DNA of 64,000 nucleotides, from NCBI RefSeq assembly GCF_004331455.1, contig NZ_SJJR01000015.1:87114-151113 (forward strand). The letters run 5' to 3'. Every line of letters begins with the position of its first letter. Position 1 is the first letter of the stretch. Of the stretch, positions 33,336-42,662 are shown one piece after another. Both the position numbers and the translations under genes were made by a program. This DNA is from Micromonospora zingiberis (lineage in GTDB: Bacteria; Actinomycetota; Actinomycetes; Mycobacteriales; Micromonosporaceae). Below the pieces are notes generated by a model. The model did no database searches and was not told where the DNA came from. It saw only the letters and a program-made list of their open reading frames with translations.

Positions 33336-34543
33336 CCGAGCGAGTCGTCGTGGCGTACTCCGGCGGCCTGGACACCTCGGTGACCATCGGATGGCTGGCC
33401 GAGCGGACCGGCGCCGAGGTGGTCGCGGTGGTGGTCGACGTCGGGCAGGGCGGCGAGGATCTCGACGTCATCCGGCGGCGCGCGGTGGACTGCGGCGCGG
33501 TGGCGGCCGAGGTGGTCGACGCGCGCGACGAGTTCGCGGCCGAGTACTGCCTGCCGGCGATCCGGGCCAACGCCGGCTATCTGGACCGTTATCCGTTGGT
33601 TTCCGCGTTGTCCAGCCCGCTGGTCGTCAAGCATCTGGTGGCGGCGGCCCGCGCCCACGGCGGCACCGTCGTGTCGCACGGCCGCACCGGCACCGGCAAC
33701 GACCTGGCCCGCTTCGAGGTGGCGCTGGCCGCGCTCGCCCCCGACCTGACGGTCGTCGCGCCGGCTCGGGACGTGGCGTGGACGCGGGACCAGGCGGTCG
33801 CCTTCGCCGAGGAGAAGGGGCTGCCGATCGACACGTCGGCCCGTGCGCCGTACCCGATCGACCAGAACCTGTGGGGTCGCGCGGTGGAGGCCGGATTCCT
33901 GGCGGACAGCTGGCGCGGCCCGGTCGAGGAGCTGTACGCGCACACGGCCGACCCGACGCTGGAACGCGACGCCGACGAGGTGGTGATCACCTTCGACGCC
34001 GGCTATCCGGTCGCGATCGACGGCGAGACGGTCACCCCGTACCAGGCGATCCTGGAGCTGAACCGGCGGGCCGGGGCGCAGGGGGTCGGTCGGCTCGACC
34101 TGGTCGAGGACCGCCTGGTGGGCATCAAGACCCGCGAGGTGTACGAGGCGCCGGGCGCGATCACGCTGATCACCGCCCATCAGGAGTTGGAGGCGATCAC
34201 CATCGAGCGGGACCTGGCCCGATTCAAGCGCGGCGTGGACCAACGGTGGGCTGAGCTGGTCCACGACGGGCTGTGGTTCGCGCCGCTGCGGACGGCACTG
34301 GACGCGTTCGTCGACGAGACGCAGCGGCACGTCACCGGCGAGGTGCGGGTCAACCTGCACGGCGGCCGGGCCACCGTCACCGGCCGGCGGTCCGAGGCCG
34401 GTCGCTTCGACGTCGGGTCGGCCACGTACGACACCGGCGACGGCGTCGACCAGTCTTTCGCGAAGGGATTCGTGCAGTTGTGGGGTCTGCCCAGCAAGCT
34501 GTCGGCCGCCCGGGACGCCCGGTTGGGTGGGGTGCGATCGTGA
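33332..34543 (+). CDS. argG: Argininosuccinate synthase, atypical citrulline-site signature
   Basis: ATP-dependent ligation of citrulline and aspartate. The 403-residue protein has the PP-loop AYSGGLDTSV at residues 8-17, VVDVGQGGEDLD, and the IDQNLWGRAVE and TLITAHQELE blocks. The signature normally written HGCTGKGNDQVRFE reads HGRTGTGNDLARFE here. The substrate-binding Asn, Asp and Arg are kept, but Cys, Lys, Gln and Val are changed. The rest of the fold looks intact and the genomic position is correct, so I expect activity. The start is GTG 33332, with GTGA overlaps on both sides. Confidence 0.94.
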   Translation: MTERVVVAYSGGLDTSVTIGWLAERTGAEVVAVVVDVGQGGEDLDVIRRRAVDCGAVAAEVVDARDEFAAEYCLPAIRANAGYLDRYPLVSALSSPLVVKHLVAAARAHGGTVVSHGRTGTGNDLARFEVALAALAPDLTVVAPARDVAWTRDQAVAFAEEKGLPIDTSARAPYPIDQNLWGRAVEAGFLADSWRGPVEELYAHTADPTLERDADEVVITFDAGYPVAIDGETVTPYQAILELNRRAGAQGVGRLDLVEDRLVGIKTREVYEAPGAITLITAHQELEAITIERDLARFKRGVDQRWAELVHDGLWFAPLRTALDAFVDETQRHVTGEVRVNLHGGRATVTGRRSEAGRFDVGSATYDTGDGVDQSFAKGFVQLWGLPSKLSAARDARLGGVRS

Positions 34544-36015
34544 CCATCAGAATGGACGGGGTGGACGACAAGAGCCTGACCGAGAACAGCACCGCAGCCA
34601 ACCGGACGAGCCTGTGGGGTGGTCGGTTCGCCGGCGGCCCGTCGGAGGCGCTCGCGCGGTTGTCGGTGAGCGTCCAGTTCGACTGGCGACTGGCCCCGTA
34701 CGACATCGCCGGTTCCCGGGCGCATGCTCGGGTGCTGGCCGGCGCCGGGCTGCTCGATCCGGAGGAACTGGGCCGCATCCTCGCCGCCCTGGACGACCTG
34801 GAGGCCGCCTGCGCCTCCGGTGCGTTCCGGCCGACCGTCGACGACGAGGACGTGCACACCGCGCTGGAACGCGGCCTGCTGGAGCGGCTCGGCAGCCTCG
34901 GTGGCAAGCTGCGCGCCGGGCGGTCCCGCAACGACCAGGTCGCCACCGACCTGCGGCTCTACCTGCGTGATCACGCTCGGGGGGTGGCCGCTCGGCTGGT
35001 CGAGCTGGCCGAGGCGCTGGTCGAGCAGGCCGAGCGGCACATCGACACCGCCGCGCCCGGGATGACCCACCTCCAGCACGCCCAGCCGGTCACCTTCGGC
35101 CACTGGCTGCTCGCCCACGTCCAGCCGCTGCTGCGGGACCTGGAGCGGCTGCGCGACTGGGACCACCGCACCGCCGTCAGCCCGCTCGGCGCGGGCGCGC
35201 TGGCCGGGTCGGGGCTGCCGCTGGATCCGGTGGCGGTCTCCAAGGAGTTGGGCTTCCGCACCTCGTTCGCCAACTCGATGGACGCGGTCGCCGACCGGGA
35301 CTTCGTCGCCGAGTTCCTCTTCACCACCGCGCTGGTTGGCGTGCACCTGTCCCGTCTCGGCGAGGAGGTGGTGCTCTGGACGTCGCAGGAGTTCGGCTGG
35401 GTCGAGCTGGACGACGCCTTCGCCACCGGTTCGTCGATCATGCCGCAGAAGAAGAACGCGGACATCGCCGAGCTGGCCCGGGGCAAGTCCGGCCGGCTGG
35501 TCGGCGGGCTGGTCGCTGTGCTGACCATGCTCAAGGGCCTGCCCATGACGTACGACCGGGACATGCAGGAGGACAAGGAGCCGGCCTTCGACGCGGTCGA
35601 CACCCTGGAACTGCTGCTGCCGGCTCTGGCCGGGATGATCTCCACCATGACGGTACGCGTCGACCGGCTGGTCGCCGCCGCGCCGGTCGGCTTCTCGCTG
35701 GCCACCGAGGTGGCCGACTGGCTGGTCCGCAAGGGTGTGCCGTTCCGCGACGCACACGAGATCACCGGCAAGCTGGTGGCGCTCTGCGCCGCCCGGGACT
35801 GCGCCCTGGACGAGGTCTCCGACGACGACCTCGCCACGGTCAGCGAGCATCTCGATCCAAGCGTGCGCGACGTGCTGTCGGTCCGCTCGGCCCTCGCGGC
35901 CCGGACCACGCCCGGCTCGACCGGCCCCGGCCCGGTCGCCGACCAGCTCGCCGCCGCCGCCGACCAGTTGGTCACCTGGCGGGAGTGGGCCGCGGAGCAG
36001 GTCGTTCCGCGCTGA
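34540..36015 (+). CDS. argH: Argininosuccinate lyase
   Basis: Cleaves argininosuccinate to arginine and fumarate; last gene of the operon. The 491-residue protein has SLWGGRFAGGPSE near residue 24, DEDVHTALE, GRSRNDQVATDLRL, THLQHAQPVTFGHWL and the fumarase/aspartase signature GSSIMPQKKN. A 20-residue N-terminal extension precedes the family start. GTG 34540 overlaps argG (GTGA); an ATG four codons later could also serve. A strong hairpin follows at 36026-36060. Confidence 0.97.
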   Translation: MTIRMDGVDDKSLTENSTAANRTSLWGGRFAGGPSEALARLSVSVQFDWRLAPYDIAGSRAHARVLAGAGLLDPEELGRILAALDDLEAACASGAFRPTVDDEDVHTALERGLLERLGSLGGKLRAGRSRNDQVATDLRLYLRDHARGVAARLVELAEALVEQAERHIDTAAPGMTHLQHAQPVTFGHWLLAHVQPLLRDLERLRDWDHRTAVSPLGAGALAGSGLPLDPVAVSKELGFRTSFANSMDAVADRDFVAEFLFTTALVGVHLSRLGEEVVLWTSQEFGWVELDDAFATGSSIMPQKKNADIAELARGKSGRLVGGLVAVLTMLKGLPMTYDRDMQEDKEPAFDAVDTLELLLPALAGMISTMTVRVDRLVAAAPVGFSLATEVADWLVRKGVPFRDAHEITGKLVALCAARDCALDEVSDDDLATVSEHLDPSVRDVLSVRSALAARTTPGSTGPGPVADQLAAAADQLVTWREWAAEQVVPR

Positions 36016-36025
36016 CCTCCGATCG

Positions 36026-36060
36026 ACGCGCGGCACATGGTGACACCACGTGCCGCGCGT
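36026..36060 (+). terminator. Terminator of the arginine operon
   Basis: ACGCGCGGCAC (36026-36036) pairs perfectly with GTGCCGCGCGT (36050-36060). The loop contains a further TGGT-ACA-type mini-stem, and TCGCGTTTCTG follows. This is a classical GC stem with a weak T-tract, 11 bp after the argH stop. Confidence 0.8.
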
Positions 36061-36132
36061 TCGCGTTTCTGCCCGAATCGGCGGTGCCCCTGAGGCCCGC
36101 GACCGGGCCCTCGATGCCGCCGGTGGCTCGGT

Positions 36133-36582
36133 TCACCTGGTGGCCAGGTCGGTCTCTTCGGTGCGATCGGTTTCTGCGGTGCGGGCGGCCAGCCGGTCGT
36201 AGCGCTGCCGAGCGGCCTGGGCGCTGCCCAGGCCGAGCCCTTGGCCGATCGCCTGCCAGGTCAGCCCACGGCTGCGGGCGAGGTTCAGCAACCCCACCTC
36301 CATGGTGTTGACCTCGGCGCGTAGGGGCGGAAAGAGGGCGAGCGCGGCGAGCAGGTCGGCCTCGTCGACCGGTTCCTCGCCGGGCGTCGGCTCGACCGCA
36401 CCGGCGGCCAGGGCCAGGAGCACGGCGATCGCCTCGTATGGGTCGGCGGCGTACGGATTGGTGTGCCGACGGCGCTGCGTCTCGGTGGCGGCGTGTCGGT
36501 CGGTGAGGCGCTGAAGCGCGGCGTAGGTGCGGTGCGCCCGGGCCCGATCGGCCTCGGCGGACGCGATTGATTCGGCGGTCAT
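36133..36582 (-). CDS. Small HTH DNA-binding protein
   Basis: Product of 149 residues. An N-terminal charged helical region (about 1-45) precedes an Ala/Leu-rich segment. A C-terminal helix-turn-helix-like element follows (MEVGLLNLARSRGLTWQAIGQGLGLGSAQAARQRYDRL), with the turn at GLTWQAIGQGLGLGS. This layout occurs in uncharacterised actinobacterial DNA-binding proteins. It is divergent from the STAND regulator. Two tandem palindromes lie 18 bp upstream of its ATG, so self-control is likely. Its targets are unknown. Confidence 0.7.
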   Translation of the reverse strand: MTAESIASAEADRARAHRTYAALQRLTDRHAATETQRRRHTNPYAADPYEAIAVLLALAAGAVEPTPGEEPVDEADLLAALALFPPLRAEVNTMEVGLLNLARSRGLTWQAIGQGLGLGSAQAARQRYDRLAARTAETDRTEETDLATR

Positions 36583-36600
36583 GCCACCCAGTCCACCGCT

Positions 36601-36628
36601 TCAACGAAACGTTGTCAACGAAATGTTG
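36601..36628. promoter_or_regulatory. Two adjacent palindromic operators TCAACGAAACGTTG / TCAACGAAATGTTG
   Basis: Two 14-bp direct repeats lie end to end, 36601-36614 and 36615-36628, differing at one base. Each is itself a CAACG-AAA-YGTTG inverted repeat. They lie between the divergent HTH gene (start 36582) and STAND gene (start 36747). This is a clear protein-binding site, most simply for the HTH protein. Confidence 0.65.
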
Positions 36629-36746
36629 AAGGACTCTGGCTTCCGCAGCAACAGCGCCGCTTCGATATCCGATCGGCTGCGGGCAAATCTGACGCCCCTG
36701 CGCCGCCTACGATGAGGCGTTGGTCGATCTGTGCCAGAGGAGAGTC

Positions 36747-39464
36747 GTGGCCCAGCCCAGCCTTGATCCACCCCGACCCGGCCTGGCGGCCACACCGGCT
36801 GAGTTCGTCGCGGCGCTTCGCGCGCTGCGGTTGTGGTCGGGTCTGACATACCGGCAGCTGACCGCCAGAGCGAGGGCGTCGGGTGACCACCTCGCGGTGA
36901 GCACGCTGGCGTCCGTGCTGAGCCGTTCCACCCTGCCGAGACGTGAGGTCGTGGTCGGCTTTGTGCGCTCCTGCGGTCTTGACGACCAGGCCGTAGCCGA
37001 CTGGGTGGCCGCCCGGGACACGTTGCTTGCCCGATCCGACCGAGCCATCGGCGGGAGCCCTGCGCCCGGCCGCCAGCCGCCGGCGCACGCCGATCCGTCC
37101 GTGCCGTCGGCCCCCAGGATGTTGCCGCCCGACATCCGGGACTTCACTGGCCGCGCTGCGGAACTGTCGGCGCTGCGGAACCTGCTCGCCGGGCCGCCGG
37201 CCGATGCGGGTCGACCGGACGCTCAGGTGACTGCGGCCATTTCCGGCATGGGCGGAGTTGGCAAGACGGCTCTTGCGCTGCACATGGCACACGCGCTGCG
37301 GGCGGCGTTTCCGGACGGTCAACTCTGGGTCGACCTACGCGACGCCGAAGGGTCACCGCTCGACCCGGGCGACGTGCTGGCCCGGTTCCTCCGGGCGCTC
37401 GGGATCGACCTGCGGGCGATCCCCGACGGGCTCAGCGAACGCGCCGAGATCTATCGCACCCTGCTGGCGCACCGTCGGGTATTGGTCATCCTGGACAACG
37501 CGAGTTCGGAAGGGCAGATCCGTCCGTTGCTGCCGGGCGCGGCGACGTGCGCCGTGCTGGTCACCAGTCGGCTCCGGATGACTGGTATCGAGGGTGCCTG
37601 GCACCTCGAGCTGGGGCAGTTCACGACGGACGAGGCGATTCAGTTGCTGGCCCGGATCACAGCTAACGAGCGGGTCCTGCCGGACATCGAGAAGGCCACC
37701 GAGATCGCGGAGTACTGTGGCGGTCTACCGCTCGCTGTCCGGATAGCCGGGGCTCGTCTGGCGGCTCGTCCGGCCTGGCGGCTGGCTCATCTGGCGGCGA
37801 TGCTCGGTGATGAGCGGCGTCGATTGGACCGGCTGGCCACCGGTGATCTCGCCGTACGGGCATCGTTGGCGTTGAGCTACCGCGAACTCGACGAAGAGTC
37901 TCGCCGGCTGTTTCGACTGCTTGCCCAGTTCGACGTCCCCGACTTTCCGGCCTGGCTGGCCGCGGCCGTGTTGGGCTGTCCATTCGAGCAGGCCGCCGAG
38001 CACGTCGAGACGCTGGTCGATGCGCAACTACTCGCCGTCGCCGGCACCGATCCGGCCGGGCAGATCCGCTACCTCTATCACGATCTGGTCCGGCTCTTCG
38101 CGGTCGAGTGCGCTGCGGCGCAGGAGTCAGCGGAAGTCATCGCGCAGGCTATCGCCCGTGGGCTCGGCACCTGGGTCACGCTCGCGGAACGGATGGCGCC
38201 GGCGATCCCGGGTCCGTGTTTCGCGCTGATCGCCAGTCCCGTGCCGCGGCCACCGGTCGACTGGGCGGACGAGTACCTGGCCGGCATCGACCCGCTGAGC
38301 TGGTTCGACGCCGAACGTACGGCGATGGTCTCCGCCACCCGGCAGGCGTGCCGCCTCACCCTGGATGACCTCGCCTTCGACCTGGCCGGGCGGCTGGAGA
38401 AGTATTTCGACCTGCGTGGCATGTACGCCGACTGGGCGAACCTCAACACCGAGGTGATGGCGCTCTGTCGGCGGACCGGCAACCAGCTCGGCGAGGCCGT
38501 CATGCTGCGCGGCCTGCTCGACGTCAAGACCTGGGCCGCCGGCCCGAGCGACGGTGCCGCGATGGCCCGGCTGCACCGCGAGTCGGCCTGGCTGCTGGCG
38601 AGATTCGAGGCGCTCGGCCACGACCAGGGCGGCTCGGACGCCGCTGTCATGTGTTCCTGGGCGCTGGCGGCGGCCGGCTCCTACCCGGAAGCCGTGGCGA
38701 TGGGTGAGCGGGCGCTGCGGCTGGCCACCCGCTCTCGGCACCTGGGCGGTGCGGCGCGCGCCCACCTGGCGCTGGCGGTGGCCACCTTCGAACAGGGACA
38801 GTTCGACACGGCGACCAGGCACACAACTGCCGCTCTAGAACGGGCCCGAAAACTCGGTAATTCCCGCTGGGAGGCGACCGCCTTGCAGTTCTCCGGCATC
38901 GGCCACCGGGAACTGGGGAACTTCGACGAGAGTCAACGGTTGCTCACCGAGTCCTTGCGGATCTCCCGCGCTGACCGAGATGACTACACCGCTACCTTGA
39001 CTCTGCTGGCGCTGGCTCGACTGCATTTCAAGCGCGGCGATCCGGAGGCACGCGAGGCGGCTGAGATGTCGTTGGCGCTGGGCCGCGAGTACCGCATGAC
39101 GCATCACGTGGCCGAGGCCCTCCAACTTCTCGGTGAAATCGAACTGGCCCGAGACTCTCCGGCGGGCGCCATCCCCTATCTGGAGGAGTCCGTCACGCTC
39201 TGGCGTACCCGGGGCTGGCCGTCGTTCCAGGCTGCTGCCTTGACCAGTCTGGGCCGAGCCCGGATGCACTCGGACCAGCGGGCCGCGCGTGCGGCGTTCG
39301 CGGAGGCTCACGCGATCTTGGTGCAGTTGGACAACATGGACAAGGCCGCCGAGTTGGAAGCGCTGATCGGATCGGTCACGCCTGCCGACGCCGGCAGCCA
39401 GCAGGGGAGGGCGGAGCTTGACAGGCCCGTCCGCGCGCTCGGCCGCCAGGATCAATGCTCATGA
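36747..39464 (+). CDS. STAND regulator: XRE-type HTH, NB-ARC ATPase, TPR repeats
   Basis: Product of 905 residues. N-terminal HTH at about 12-85 (TPAEFVAALRALRLWSGLTYRQL), then NB-ARC with DFTGRAAELSAL, P-loop GMGGVGKTAL near 168-177, Walker B VLVILDNA, and GGLPLAVRIAGARLA. A winged-helix region comes next, then TPR-like repeats over about 600-890 (EALQLLGEIELARDSPAGAIPYLEESV). Such proteins are ATP-switch transcription regulators, often of specialised metabolism, and may control the adjacent linaridin-type cluster. GTG 36747 is chosen for AGAGGAGAG at 36736-36744. The 3' end overlaps the convergent oxidoreductase gene by 13 bp. Confidence 0.88.
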   Translation: MAQPSLDPPRPGLAATPAEFVAALRALRLWSGLTYRQLTARARASGDHLAVSTLASVLSRSTLPRREVVVGFVRSCGLDDQAVADWVAARDTLLARSDRAIGGSPAPGRQPPAHADPSVPSAPRMLPPDIRDFTGRAAELSALRNLLAGPPADAGRPDAQVTAAISGMGGVGKTALALHMAHALRAAFPDGQLWVDLRDAEGSPLDPGDVLARFLRALGIDLRAIPDGLSERAEIYRTLLAHRRVLVILDNASSEGQIRPLLPGAATCAVLVTSRLRMTGIEGAWHLELGQFTTDEAIQLLARITANERVLPDIEKATEIAEYCGGLPLAVRIAGARLAARPAWRLAHLAAMLGDERRRLDRLATGDLAVRASLALSYRELDEESRRLFRLLAQFDVPDFPAWLAAAVLGCPFEQAAEHVETLVDAQLLAVAGTDPAGQIRYLYHDLVRLFAVECAAAQESAEVIAQAIARGLGTWVTLAERMAPAIPGPCFALIASPVPRPPVDWADEYLAGIDPLSWFDAERTAMVSATRQACRLTLDDLAFDLAGRLEKYFDLRGMYADWANLNTEVMALCRRTGNQLGEAVMLRGLLDVKTWAAGPSDGAAMARLHRESAWLLARFEALGHDQGGSDAAVMCSWALAAAGSYPEAVAMGERALRLATRSRHLGGAARAHLALAVATFEQGQFDTATRHTTAALERARKLGNSRWEATALQFSGIGHRELGNFDESQRLLTESLRISRADRDDYTATLTLLALARLHFKRGDPEAREAAEMSLALGREYRMTHHVAEALQLLGEIELARDSPAGAIPYLEESVTLWRTRGWPSFQAAALTSLGRARMHSDQRAARAAFAEAHAILVQLDNMDKAAELEALIGSVTPADAGSQQGRAELDRPVRALGRQDQCS

Positions 39465-40939
39465 TGTCGGCTCGGGCTGCTCGGCGCCGACGGTCCCGTC
39501 CTGGGCCCCAGCGACGGGGCCGCAGCCAGGTGGAACTCCCTGCGTAGGGCCTCCCGGGCGGCCAGGTGTCCGCACATGCCGTGCACGCTGGGTCCGGGGG
39601 GCGTCGATGCGGAACAGAGGTATACGCCGGGCAGGGGCGTGCGGTACGGGTTCCAGGCGGGTACCGGTCGAAACACGGACTGGGTGAGCGTGATGGCCCC
39701 CGCACCGATGTCGCCGCCAGGATAGTTCGGGTTGTACGTCTCGTACGCGGCCGCCGACACGCCGCGCGCCGCGATGATCGTGTCGACGAAGCCGGGCGCG
39801 TACCGCTCGATGCGGTCAGTGATCAGCGGCAACGGATCCCGGGTATCGCCGTTCGGTACATGGGCGTAGGCCCAGACCGGGCGGCGCCCGCCGACGGCGC
39901 GGCCGGGATCGGTCACGGCCGGGTCGACCACGAGCACGAAGGGCTCCTTGGCTGCCTCACCCCGGGCCGTCGCGTTCTCCGCCACGAGCATTTCGGCGCG
40001 GGTTCCGCCCAGGTGCACCGTCCCAGCCCGGCCCACCTCCGGGCTGTCCCACGGGATGGGCTCGCTGACCAGGAAGTCGGCCTTCGCCGCCCCGGGGCCG
40101 TAGCGGAAGCGTTCCAACGCCCGGCGGTAGCGCGGCGTCAGCCGGTCGCCGGCCAGTTCGACCAGGCCGTGGGGTGTGGTGTCCAGCATGATCACCGGAG
40201 CGTCGAGTTCGCCGAGGTCGTTGATCCGGCGGTCGGTGTGCACCACGCCACCGTGGGCCCGCAGATCGTCGGCGAGCGCGTCGGCGATGCGGACACTCCC
40301 GCCCTGCGGCAGCGGCCAGCCCGTGGCGTGGGCCAGATGTCCGAGCAGCAGGGCGATGGCGCCGGCGGGCAGGCTGGGCAGCCGGCCCATCGCGTGCGCG
40401 GCAACCCCGGTGAGCAGTGCCCGGGCCGCCTCGGTGCGCAAACCGTTGCCCCTCAGGAGATGCCGGAGCAGGCGCGAGCCGAGCAGCAGCGGGGCGGCTG
40501 GATCGCGCGGCAGGGACCGCTGGCCGGAGAGCAGGAAATCGGTGACGCCCGTACTGCGCCGCACCAGCGGGGCCATGATTCGCCGCCAGCGGTTCCCGTC
40601 CGGGCCGAGTCGAGCGCAGGTCTCGGTGAGGTCGTGGTAGGCGAAGGCGGCGCCGCCGGTCAGGGGGTGCGCGTAGGCGATCGGCGCCTGCAGCAGCGCG
40701 ACGCCGCGGGCCGCGAGGTCGAACTCCCGGAAGAATGCCGACGCGGCGGCCATGGGGTGCACGGACGCGCAGGTGTCGTGCCAGACCTCGGAGTCGAACA
40801 GCGCCGCACCGCGCAGGCCGCCGCCGACGGTGGCAGCCTGTTCGTGTAGATGCACGGTCAGTCCGGCACGCGCCAGGGTGACGGCGGCAGCCAGCCCGTT
40901 CGGTCCGCTGCCGACGACGGCAACGTCGGCACGCGTCAT
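39452..40939 (-). CDS. FAD-dependent oxidoreductase, phytoene-desaturase-like (linaridin cluster)
   Basis: Product of 495 residues. The N-terminal dinucleotide motif VAVVGSGPNGLAAAVTLARAG and a following GGGLRGAALFDSEVWHDTCASVHPM match the amine-oxidase/phytoene-desaturase group. PPGPSVHGMCGHLAA at the C-terminus completes the FAD site. The tail is Ser/Pro-rich. It is the last gene of the leftward cluster and overlaps the methyltransferase stop by 4 bp. Oxidoreductases of this type occur in some linaridin clusters. A role in oxidising the peptide is inferred, not shown. Confidence 0.8.
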   Translation of the reverse strand: MTRADVAVVGSGPNGLAAAVTLARAGLTVHLHEQAATVGGGLRGAALFDSEVWHDTCASVHPMAAASAFFREFDLAARGVALLQAPIAYAHPLTGGAAFAYHDLTETCARLGPDGNRWRRIMAPLVRRSTGVTDFLLSGQRSLPRDPAAPLLLGSRLLRHLLRGNGLRTEAARALLTGVAAHAMGRLPSLPAGAIALLLGHLAHATGWPLPQGGSVRIADALADDLRAHGGVVHTDRRINDLGELDAPVIMLDTTPHGLVELAGDRLTPRYRRALERFRYGPGAAKADFLVSEPIPWDSPEVGRAGTVHLGGTRAEMLVAENATARGEAAKEPFVLVVDPAVTDPGRAVGGRRPVWAYAHVPNGDTRDPLPLITDRIERYAPGFVDTIIAARGVSAAAYETYNPNYPGGDIGAGAITLTQSVFRPVPAWNPYRTPLPGVYLCSASTPPGPSVHGMCGHLAAREALRREFHLAAAPSLGPRTGPSAPSSPSRHHEH

Positions 40940-41691
40940 GCCGGCTTCGTGTAGGAGGCAACGAAGACACCGGACGTGGGCAGGTAGCCGTTGCGCTGCC
41001 AGTCACTGTAGTGGCCTTCCGGCCGCAACCCGGAGTCCTGGGCGTAGCCGTCCACTTCGTCGGGCGTCAGCAGGCGCGTGGTTTCCGTACCGATGCGGTG
41101 CGTGCCGTCCGACTCGAACATGATGGTGGACACCTGCCAGATCCGGTTCTTTGCCAGGAGCACGGCATTCATCTGAAGGCCGGTGTCCGGCTCCGGGTAG
41201 GGCACGAATGCTGTGGTGCGGGCCAAACCCTGATGCAGCGCCTCTACGCCGGGACGATTGTGCGTCTCGACCAGCAGCCGGCCGCCTGGCCGCAGGTGTT
41301 CTGCCGCGCGGGCGATGACGTCTCGCTGCTCCTCGGGGTCGAGGACCAGCGACAGGGTGGAGCAGATGCAGTAGACCAGGCCGTATTGCCGGTCGCCGCG
41401 GTAGGTCCGGATATCGCCGAGCTCGGCGATTACCTCGCCCTCATCGGCCTTTTTCTCAAGCACCGCCAGCATCTCCTCGGAGGAGTCCACCCCGGTGATG
41501 GGACCGACGCGGCACGACAGCGGCAACGCGACGCGGCCTGTCCCCACGCCCAACTCCAGCGTGCCCCAGGCGGGCTCCGGGTGAAAGTCCGCCAAGGCGT
41601 CAACGGTGACCCGGGTAGCGCCGCCGTCTCGGAAGATGCGGTCGTACCAGCCGCCGAACTGCCTGCCGTAACCGATGTCCGCGATCGTCAT
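40936..41691 (-). CDS. SAM-dependent methyltransferase (putative linaridin N-methyltransferase)
   Basis: Class I methyltransferase of 251 residues. Motif I LELGVGTGR is at 45-53, an acidic motif II is in GVDSSEEML, GDIRTYRGDRQYGLVYCICSTLSLV gives the motif around post-II, and LRPGGRLLVETHN is motif III. In cypemycin-type linaridins such an enzyme (CypM) dimethylates the N-terminal amine. The same role is the simplest guess here, given its place between the HTTM-like protein and oxidoreductase genes. Confidence 0.8.
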   Translation of the reverse strand: MTIADIGYGRQFGGWYDRIFRDGGATRVTVDALADFHPEPAWGTLELGVGTGRVALPLSCRVGPITGVDSSEEMLAVLEKKADEGEVIAELGDIRTYRGDRQYGLVYCICSTLSLVLDPEEQRDVIARAAEHLRPGGRLLVETHNRPGVEALHQGLARTTAFVPYPEPDTGLQMNAVLLAKNRIWQVSTIMFESDGTHRIGTETTRLLTPDEVDGYAQDSGLRPEGHYSDWQRNGYLPTSGVFVASYTKPA

Positions 41692-41703
41692 CAGAACTCC
41701 GTT

Positions 41704-42594
41704 TCAGTGGTTGGTCGACGGAACGGGGACGGGTACGGGGGCACGTTCGCGCCGCCGCTGTGACAGCACGTAGTGGATCGCCGGATGAGTGGCACCGAAC
41801 GCGAGGACGAACCGGTTGAGCCCCATGAACGCGCCGATGCCCAGATGGAACGCCGTCATGGTGCCGAGGTAGGCACGGGCAGCGGGTTTGGGGAGCAGGT
41901 AGATGACGGGGAATCCGCACTCGATGGCGATCGTGCCCCAGGACAGTGCCTTGGACAGCGCCGGGTAGCGGGTCAGGAGCTTGTGGGCGTTCGGTTCTCC
42001 GTAGTTCTTCGTCCGGATCACTCCGGCAACGGCGTCTCCCTTCAACCAGACCGGGGAGACCGCCTTCACCAATCCCGACGCGACGTAGGAGAGTGAAGTC
42101 TCCAACGCCAGAGTCCGCATTGCCAGGTCGTTTGCCCGCTCGTGATCGCGGATCAGGCCGGTGGTGGCCATCGTGGTGTTGATGACCATCTGCAACTGGT
42201 CGGCGCCGTCTCGGCCGTACGGCATGAGTTGGCCCTGCACGCTCTGTAGGGCGGTCAGTGCCGCGCCGCCCGCGATCCGTAGCGGCCGGTTCCCGGGCCA
42301 GATGAGAGTGGCCGCCGACAGCGCGGCCTGTGCACCGTAGACCGCATAGGGCAGCGCTCTGGACGTCAACGCGCGGTGCACCCTGGGGTGCTCCTGTGCC
42401 AAGTTCGGATAGAAGGCGTCGGCCTGGCTGCCCAGTAGGTCGCCCTTTGCGAACCGCTTGTGCTGGCTGAGCGTCTCCAACGACGCGATCAACGTCCCTG
42501 CGGAGGCGATGCGGCGTGCGGTGGTGGCCGGGTCCAGCGCGGTGAGGAACGAGGCCGCCCGAGTCAGACGACGGAACACAGAATCTCCTTTCAT
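41704..42594 (-). CDS. HTTM-like integral membrane protein of the linaridin cluster
   Basis: Product of 296 residues with several hydrophobic segments (ALPYAVYGAQAALSAATLIW, GGAALTALQSV, WGTIAIECGFPVIYLL, HLGIGAFMGLNRFVLAF). The topology and the GTKNYGEPNAH-like and FHLGIG-FMG-LNRF segments resemble HTTM/vitamin-K-carboxylase-like membrane proteins. Linaridin clusters carry conserved membrane proteins needed for dehydration or modification of the precursor; I propose this is one. It is separated from the precursor gene by a 17-bp perfect hairpin. The ATG at 42594 has AAAGGAG upstream. Confidence 0.7.
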   Translation of the reverse strand: MKGDSVFRRLTRAASFLTALDPATTARRIASAGTLIASLETLSQHKRFAKGDLLGSQADAFYPNLAQEHPRVHRALTSRALPYAVYGAQAALSAATLIWPGNRPLRIAGGAALTALQSVQGQLMPYGRDGADQLQMVINTTMATTGLIRDHERANDLAMRTLALETSLSYVASGLVKAVSPVWLKGDAVAGVIRTKNYGEPNAHKLLTRYPALSKALSWGTIAIECGFPVIYLLPKPAARAYLGTMTAFHLGIGAFMGLNRFVLAFGATHPAIHYVLSQRRRERAPVPVPVPSTNH

Positions 42595-42662
42595 TAGGAA
42601 ATGGGTGCGGGTTCGGCGTCGAGGGCACAGAGCCTGGCAGTGGTCCTGCGGCGGGCTTGGGC

